DNA of 21,188 nucleotides from JAYEJW01 sp034716535. GTDB lineage: Bacteria > Pseudomonadota > Gammaproteobacteria > Chromatiales > Chromatiaceae. The stretch covers positions 1-21,188 of the forward strand of contig JAYEJW010000644.1 of the NCBI GenBank assembly GCA_034716535.1. The letters are read 5' to 3'. The position numbers were made by a program, and so were the translations under genes. Shown piece after piece: positions 21,045-21,188 of this stretch. The stretch's first letter is position 1; the number at the start of each line of letters is the position of its first letter. The notes beneath the pieces are model-generated. The model was not told the DNA's origin. It was given only the letters and a program-made list of their open reading frames with translations, and did no database searches.

Positions 21045-21188
21045 TATACTGCGCCGCCGTATATGGATGTACCGATAGAAACCGTCAGGGAGATGATTGA
21101 AGACGCCGGAAATCGCAGGTTTGCTTTTCTCTTCTGAACAAACGGGTGGATCGGGTTGTTCAGATACCTGCTTAACAACGGAGCCTGC
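21045..21188. other. Right-end stretch without recognised gene
   Basis: 144 bases after the PPTase stop. TATACT just after the stop could be a -10 box for a gene beyond the window. An inverted repeat, CTGAACAA (21134-21141) and TTGTTCAG (21156-21163), perfect 8-bp arms with a 14-base loop, lies near the end; it has no T-tract. A 24-codon ATG frame (21063-21137) has codon use unlike the neighbours and is not called. Confidence 0.4.

Noticed and set aside
21063..21137. A 24-codon ATG frame after the PPTase gene
   Set aside because: Codon use is AT-rich at third positions, unlike the neighbours, with no strong ribosome-binding site.

Overview
The window looks like chromosomal DNA of a GC-rich gammaproteobacterium. 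A sulfur- or purple-bacterium-like lineage such as Ectothiorhodospiraceae/Chromatiales is possible, but this is inference from gene content: a BtuM-type B12 importer with a btuB-cobU-cobT-cobC-cobS salvage cluster, a TonB-dependent outer-membrane receptor, and Tex. No phage, IS element, rRNA, tRNA or CRISPR array was recognised.

Layout. (1) 100-1963: a LysR-type regulator divergent from a SAM-dependent methyltransferase. (2) 1964-2404: a gene-free stretch with three separate inverted repeats, one of them REP-like. (3) 2405-6242, plus strand: a carbohydrate cassette of a long GH130 enzyme, a GT4 glycosyltransferase and a short GH130 enzyme, plausibly for making and phosphorolysing a mannoside. 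(4) 6339-8866, minus strand: a nitrilase-superfamily amidohydrolase followed by a PLP-dependent glutamate decarboxylase. (5) 8949-9662, minus strand: a FitA/VapB-like antitoxin and a VapC-like PIN toxin. (6) 9663-10303: mostly non-coding, with a possible 49-residue ORF (minus) and a likely 44-residue single-pass membrane protein (plus).

(7) 10328-16156, minus strand: a corrinoid uptake and salvage operon. An extended -10 promoter and a cobalamin riboswitch lead into btuB, btuM, cobU, cobT, cobC and cobS. BtuB brings corrinoid across the outer membrane and BtuM probably carries it across the inner membrane. CobU makes adenosylcobinamide-GDP, CobT activates the lower-ligand base, CobS joins the two halves, and CobC removes a phosphate. 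De novo corrin-ring genes and BtuCDF are absent from the window.

(8) 16167-20245, minus strand: a small conserved protein, tex, a single-domain SET methyltransferase-like protein, and an exported pentapeptide-repeat protein whose start overlaps the end of the SET gene. A perfect 10-bp inverted repeat sits directly against the tex start codon. (9) 20346-21044, plus strand: a Sfp-type phosphopantetheinyl transferase with a TTG start and two unusual residues in conserved motifs. The last 144 bases hold no supportable gene.

Best candidates for something new: the nitrilase/glutamate decarboxylase pair, the GH130-GT4-GH130 cassette, the overlapping SET/pentapeptide-repeat pair, and the hairpin against the tex start. 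The B12 operon is the best understood part.
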